Below, piece by piece: positions 25,600-64,000 of a stretch of DNA of 64,000 nt; the stretch's first letter is position 1; every line of letters begins with the position of its first letter. The position numbers and the translations under genes are program-made. The notes below the pieces were generated by a model. It had not been told where the DNA came from. It saw only the letters and a list, made by a program, of their open reading frames with translations, and searched no databases. This DNA is from Chrysomallon squamiferum (taxonomy: Eukaryota > Mollusca > Gastropoda > Neomphalida > Peltospiridae): NCBI GenBank assembly GCA_012295275.1, contig CM022679.1:7103669-7167668 (forward strand), given 5' to 3'.

Positions 25600-25868
25600 A
25601 GGTTCTGTTAATCACATGACATACACTATCCAATCATTACCCTCGATAGAAATACAAGCACATTGGCGATTTGTCACAACCGGAACGCTAAAGTTGTCTC
25701 TTACCGTACGAAGATGATATTTTATTAATGTATCCAGGACTAAACTACTGACATATTTCTAGTTCGGATGAGTATTAGGAATTATTATTTTAATTCTGCA
25801 TCTTTAATTTGTGTTTATTTTAAAGCAGAGGTTTAATCTTCATCAAAACTGACACCAAAGTGTCCAAA
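25600..25868 (+). promoter_or_regulatory. Probable promoter and 5' UTR of the myosin II gene
   Basis: A cluster of promoter-like elements lies 180-260 bp ahead of the start codon: CCAAT (25630-25634), an inverted CCAAT (ATTGG 25662-25666) and an ETS-type CCGGAA (25680-25685). There is no TATA box. The tract TTTATTTTAAAGCAG ending near 25828 looks like a splice acceptor, so the ATG exon may be preceded by a non-coding first exon. The start codon sits in CAAAATGGCGGACC, a good initiation context that also matches a YY1-type element (AAAATGGCGG). Functional roles are inferred from motifs. Confidence 0.5.
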
Positions 25869-58894
<33,026 letters not shown>

Positions 58895-59434
58895 ATAATC
58901 AGACACATGCTGTTGTGTTAACTGATCATAAACCTTAACAAAATCAGCATAGTTGTTATATTAAACTGATGTTAGCAATATAAGTGCTGGCACACTGTAG
59001 TTACATGTATTATGAGCATTGTATTTGCTATTTTATTCTGCTACATCTAACAAACCATGACAGGTTTTTGTTGAATGCAGAGCTGCTGTTAGAAAACTTT
59101 TACATTCTTAGTTAACCTTTTCATTCTATATAGCTATTTTTTATTGCTACATTATTATTATTATCATTAATATTAAATGCTATGCTTCATGAGTTATATT
59201 TCTTTATATTTGTTATTGGTCAGATTTGGAATTTGTAAATGTTTATATGTGTATAAACAAATGTATGAAGGCTTCCAGCAAAGTGTGTTAATAACTTATC
59301 ACTCTCCGTTTGTGGTGCAGCTTCCAACATATCAAAATAAATTATCAATGACCCGTTGCCTTTATCTGTCTTACAGTGCAAAAATATGTTTGCTGATTTG
59401 CTTTTAAGAATACTTTATGCAAAGAGGAAATTGA

Positions 59435-59440
59435 AATAAA
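59435..59440 (+). terminator. Proximal myosin polyadenylation signal
   Basis: AATAAA 541 nt after the stop codon, followed within 30 nt by GATTGTTAGTGCTTTGAGTG, a GT-rich downstream element. This is the best proximal signal by sequence. Confidence 0.55.
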
Positions 59441-61349
59441 AGCTGATTGTTAGTGCTTTGAGTGATATTGAGTTATATGACCATTCCAGTTAGTTGACTG
59501 TTTTGAGTACTGCCAAACGTTTTGTGTTCTCCCTAGTCTGTTACCCAACAGCAGCATTACAAAAATACTTTTTTTTTTTTCAAATTCTCAAATTAAAATG
59601 TCACTTGTGACTATTCCTAAACTGCCTCTTATAAACAAAAGTGTTCTATATTAAAGATATTTTATGAAACCTTAAGTGCTTTGATAAAATATTAATTTGT
59701 GTGAAGTCATGAAATTTTATGTTAACTTTTTTAGTTTGTGAGATGAATACCTACATAAAACTAATAATTTAACCACTAAAAAGAAAACGAAAAAAAACAT
59801 AAAATATTTATATTTATTTTTAGAAAGAAATATCTTGGTGGGTGATGAATGTTTGTGTTAAAAAATTATAAAAATTTGTTTAGAATATTATTTTAATTTA
59901 ATTTAAAATATGAAATTGGAAGACTGCATGGAATAATTGCAACAAGTGATTGGCAGTATTCAGGTTGAATGGCATACTTTGACATTTGACATAACATTAT
60001 CATCCAGAATATTTACTTTTTGATTTTGTGTTGGTGTTTGCAGATTACAGTATAAATTTCCTGTTTTGTATCTTCATGGTTTAGAAAAGAATCATATTTT
60101 TTGCCTTAATCAAACATCCATAATTTCTAACTTGAAAAATTAATTTTTCATTCTTTTTAAAACTTGTTTTTTTTGTTTGTTTTTTTAAAAATAGGTCTCA
60201 TTTACTTATTAATTATAATGGGTCTCATGAATATAATTAAATATATACACAAATATATGCTAGGCTTCATGTTTTTACAAGTGGACAGGTGTTTACACTT
60301 GGACAATCTAAGTAAAAGAAAAACATTAAAACAAATTTTGTTATCATTTCAAATGTTTCTAAATTCTTTTTCTATAAAAAAATAGAGTACCAGTTAGATA
60401 TAAAGAAATACATAGCAGGCCAGTGATAAATCAATTACTAGTTTGGTTCAAACTTCAAATATGTGAAACTGTAATTGTTTAAAAGTTAATTGCATGTTTT
60501 TGTTCGTCATGTCTCTGAGTAAATATGCATAATAATAACTTATGCTTTTGGAAGAGTAAAACAGGATTATTTATTACGCTTGTCTTTTGCTTTGTATTTA
60601 TCTCTTCTACTTTATTTCTGTTTCAACATTCAGCCAGTATTTGTTCACCAATTTATTTTGTCTCCAGTCAGCTTTTTCTTTTGAAAACAGTTTAAATAAA
60701 ATATTAGTGATCACAGCTCTTTTTATCTTCATGAATATTTAAGTAGTTTTATGCTGAAAACAGTTAATATGTATGTTTATTGCTAATGTTTGCCCTTATG
60801 CCATGTGATAGTTTTTTGTATGTCAAAGTGGTTAATGTTAATTAAGCTCTAATTATATCTTTGTAGACCTTGTTTTTTTTTTTTAAACCTTGAGCACTAT
60901 ATAAGCTTTTTTATTTAATTTAGTAAAGGCATTCCTTGAAAAATAAACAGCCCTCCATCTGATCATGGATGCAATTTGGTGGTTTTGTGATAAAAGTAAA
61001 TATGTATTCTTTTGAGCTTTTTTCACAAATGGATGTTTGTGAAAATGTTACAACAATGGTGCACTTTTTTCTTCATATTGATATGGATATATACGTTGAA
61101 TAATCTTTTAAATAAAATAAAATGATAAATGTATATGATTTCTATAATTTTATAAAATCAGTTTGAATTTAAATTTATTTTCGCATTTTTTCTTGCATTT
61201 ACCTCAACTAACCTTTATGCATCCAGAAAGTAGTAAAGAAATTGTTTCTAACAACAAAGACAGTGGTCATAATCTTATGATGTCTTTGCTCGTTTCTTTC
61301 TTCATTTCAGTTTTTGCTTTATCTGAAACCTGAGCAGTTTTTCTATACC

Positions 61350-61357
61350 TGTACATA
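61350..61357 (+). promoter_or_regulatory. Pumilio-type site in the distal myosin 3' UTR
   Basis: TGTACATA matches the UGUANAUA Pumilio consensus exactly. It would be present only in transcripts that use the distal polyadenylation signal. Single-site matches arise by chance in AT-rich DNA. Confidence 0.25.
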
Positions 61358-61723
61358 GAAATGTAACTATTGTGAAGGAAAAACAAAACCAACATATTTT
61401 TGTATATTTTTATGGAAGGAAGTTATGGGATAGTTTCACATTTATTTTTTACAGTGACGGGAACAAATGCAGTTATGTGTTCTTTGCAGAAGAGATGCTT
61501 ATGTCATGTGATACTTAAGATATTTTTCTTTTTTGTCTAAGAAATATGGGATCAAATTATTACAGTATAGGATATATATATTTTGATGATTAACGTAGTA
61601 TAATTAATAACCATGATTTTGCCTTTATTTACAAACAATTGTATATCTTATGTTTGAAATTTGATGGATTCTAGCAATCATATATGCTTCGCTGACATTT
61701 AAAAAAAAAAAAAAAAAAAATCA

Positions 61724-61729
61724 AATAAA
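61724..61729 (+). terminator. Distal myosin polyadenylation signal candidate
   Basis: AATAAA after an A-run, followed by a T/GT-rich tract. It could define a long 3' UTR isoform. Confidence 0.4.
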
Positions 61730-61745
61730 CATTAAAATAATCAGT

Positions 61746-62967
61746 GTCTTTGTTTTGTTCGTTGTTACTTTTAAATATTTGGTTTCATTTTCATTTACAA
61801 ATTACTTCAGAAATGTTTTTTGTTTTGATAGATTAATTAAATAAATATTTTATTAAATTAGAATTATTTTGTGCTATATAGGATTTTCACTCCCAGGAAG
61901 TCCTCACACAAGATGAAGATTATATAGTGGAAGATCAACACCCTCCTGTAGAATTTTTACCTATTATTTCTATACTTACTGAGGAATTTTGATCGGGTCT
62001 TGAATTCTTCAGTGATACATGGCTAAAGGGATTTTCTGCCTTTGTCATTTATAAGTTTTTACTATTTTTTAACCTGTCCTATTATTCTGGTACAGTGGAT
62101 AGAAAAGCTAATGCCTTACATGTTTTTTGTAAATCAAATGGTTTGCAGTTAGTTACAGGTAACCATATATAAAAATATACATTCATTTATGGACAAGTTG
62201 GAGATATTTTATGTCTGTTCACCCTGTAGGGTAAAATTATTTTAAGAATTATCTAATCTAGATCATATACATTTCTACTGATTTAGCTGCAGAAGATAAA
62301 TGAACTGTTAGCAATATATGTTTGCAAATGATATAGTATGTTACTGTATTGGCAAAAATTGTAAATAGGATACCAGTTGATTTAATTATGAAGAAGAGTA
62401 ATCAGTTATTGCCACAGGATTAGAAAATTATATGGAATACTATTGAAAGACCTGCAGGAACTCCAAACCAATGGACTGTACAGTACACTAAATTTTAAAT
62501 TTTAAATAAATTATAAATTTGCCTGCATGAACCATTTAGCAAATGTATTATAAAATTTTAAATAATTCAGATCCAACAAAAATACACAGGTTACAACCAG
62601 GTACTGAGTTCAGCAATATATCTATGGTAATGAGTATTTAATAGAAGCAAATGGCATTTATTCAGGAAATATGTTACATGTTAGAGGATGAAAAGCTGAA
62701 GAATCTATAACACAATGTTTATCCTGTGGTGAACTGTACTTGTATAAAATCACGACCAGGATAAACTTTCCATGGGTAGAATGTTCTGTACTATACCTGT
62801 AGTAAATGTTTTTATAATAATATTTATTTATTTATTTTAAATAAAAACTGATATATTACTATGAACAAATCAATGTACAAATACGTGCAATACGTAAAAT
62901 ATCGTATAGTAAGCTAAATGTCAAAACCAAGACAATGTTTTTTCTTTCTTTTTTATTAATCGTGATG
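61746..62967. other. Intergenic spacer downstream of myosin
   Basis: No supported gene. It contains one short exon-like open stretch (61882-61992, described under findings) and otherwise AT-rich unique sequence. Confidence 0.5.
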
Positions 62968-63226
62968 CAGTGGTGTGCAAGGTATAGGGGAGCGAAGGGG
63001 CGATTGCCCTCTGGCATCAAAATGGGGGAGCATCCAACCAGAGTAAATAACTTAATAAATTTAATTGATTTATATTTAAATCGAATAAAGTGTTTATTGT
63101 ATGTTTCATCTGTGTTTACATACTCAAAATGCAGTCCTTCCTCATATTTCTCGTGCCTTATTCTTGAATATTTGGGGCATACAATCAAGTAGCCCCGGGC
63201 GTCCCCAGGCCTCTGCATGCCACTGT
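62968..63226. mobile_element. Non-autonomous hAT-like element, 259 bp
   Basis: The left end CAGTGGTGTGCA and the right end (reverse complement CAGTGGCATGCA) match at 10 of 12 positions, both differences being transitions. Similarity continues into GGGGA-CG. Flanking octamers TCGTGATG and TGGTGATT match at 6 of 8, consistent with a decayed 8-bp target duplication. The terminal regions are much more GC-rich than their surroundings. The 119-codon minus-strand ORF across it is a by-product of these GC-rich ends. Confidence 0.78.
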
Positions 63227-64000
63227 GGTGATTAATATATTTGTGAACTAGTATCTTTATTTCTTTTTTTTATAAATCTGAAAACTCTTTTACAAGAAAT
63301 GTTTCGAGAAAATTCGTGATATTACTTATATCACACATATATCCGAAATAAAAATAAAAATAATAATAATAAATATAAATAAATAAATAATATGTGTGAG
63401 AGGGTAAACTAAAATTAATACTACACAGTAGGGTATAATACAATACAATACAATACCATAACATATAACTAAACCACTTTTTATTCCGCTTCATTTTTAT
63501 GTCAGTGCATGTGCAAATGTTCAGGTATAGTTAAATTCTCAATTCTACACTTAATCCTTTAGGTACATCGTCCACTAAAGGAATATAACCTCTTTCTCTC
63601 TCTCATAAAACTAATGCTTGTTAACAGTTTGTTACAAAATGTTAAAACGTTTGTTACAGTCACGCAAGACAACCACATCCGGTCGTATATCCACTTTGAA
63701 AAGCAAAAATAATTATTATAAATCATTGGAAAAAAATAAAATTAACGTGCTAATCAGAGCAAGCTGTTGTCGCGGTCGTCCCATATACACGTTCTTCAAG
63801 AGAGTTTCTTTGTTGAAAACTTTTAATAAAATAATTATGTGCATAACGTTATTTTAGTTTTCTTTATTGGATGCTCCCTAAAATGGTGGAGGGATTTAAG
63901 ATTTCTTTTATAAACTGGTAGTAAGTAGCGAGGTAATGTTGTAGCGGGAAATTTGTTAGACTAAACAAGTTGACTCACGTTGGAGGTATTGCTTAACATG
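63227..64000. other. Right-end spacer; possible upstream region of another gene
   Basis: No gene is supported. CpG-containing sequence appears from about 63650. GCGGGAAA (63944-63951) matches an E2F-type site, and the window ends in ATG (63998-64000). These could mark the promoter of a gene outside the window, but this is speculative. Confidence 0.25.

Larger units (their letters stand above)
58895..61745 (+). other. Myosin 3' UTR, extent uncertain
   Basis: This non-coding stretch after the TGA has several AATAAA signals: 59435-59440 (followed by a GT-rich element), 60942-60947 and 61724-61729 (followed by TGTCTTTGTTTTGTTCGTTG). Use of the first gives a UTR of about 560 nt, use of the last about 2.85 kb. 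A Pumilio-type UGUACAUA lies in the distal part. No ORF here looks real. Confidence 0.5.

Noticed and set aside
62859-63218. 119-codon minus-strand ORF
   Set aside because: It coincides with the hAT-like element, whose GC-rich ends keep a frame open. There is no protein family resemblance.

Overview
This is an AT-rich animal nuclear sequence with spliced genes, GT-AG introns, long intergenic spacers, (CA)n/(TG)n and A/T-rich microsatellites and small DNA transposons. It carries no viral, bacterial or CRISPR features. Intron-exon structure and protein character point to a bilaterian invertebrate. The non-muscle myosin (117-residue N-terminal exon, [19 protein letters not shown], loop 1 ending SNIHIQ) looks lophotrochozoan, most likely mollusc, but the species cannot be fixed from this window.

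Three protein-coding genes, all on the + strand, were rebuilt exon by exon. (1) 1166-7563: a complete 14-exon DRG2, a translation-associated GTPase of 364 aa, the same length as the human protein as I recall it. (2) 10142-19766: a 7-exon gene of about 1.4 kb residues with an N-terminal SAM-like domain, a Gln/Ser/Pro-rich then Lys/Ser/Asp-rich disordered body, and a C-terminal extended PHD finger of the TCF20/RAI1 chromatin-reader type. Its 3.76-kb central exon has two apparent single-base losses at A-runs, so as assembled it reads in three frames. (3) 25869-58894: a complete 34-exon non-muscle myosin II heavy chain (zipper/MYH9/MYH10 family), 1964 aa, with motor, two IQ motifs, long coiled-coil rod and a short acidic tailpiece.

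The rest is spacer, introns, probable promoters (about 10.0-10.14 kb and 25.6-25.87 kb), 3' UTRs, microsatellites, a 157-bp foldback hairpin in intron 2 of gene 2, and three short hAT-like elements (40390-40652 with a perfect 8-bp target duplication; 44920-45248; 62968-63226).

The genes are not an operon and I infer no shared pathway. DRG2 acts in translation, the SAM/ePHD protein in the nucleus and myosin II in the actomyosin cortex. The set itself is striking: human RAI1, DRG2 and MYH10 lie on 17p, and their paralogues TCF20 and MYH9 lie on 22q, so this window may preserve a piece of the ancestral bilaterian linkage group. Two candidate in-frame microexons (19291-19311 and 37688-37705) suggest alternative splicing in the ePHD gene and in loop 1 of the myosin.
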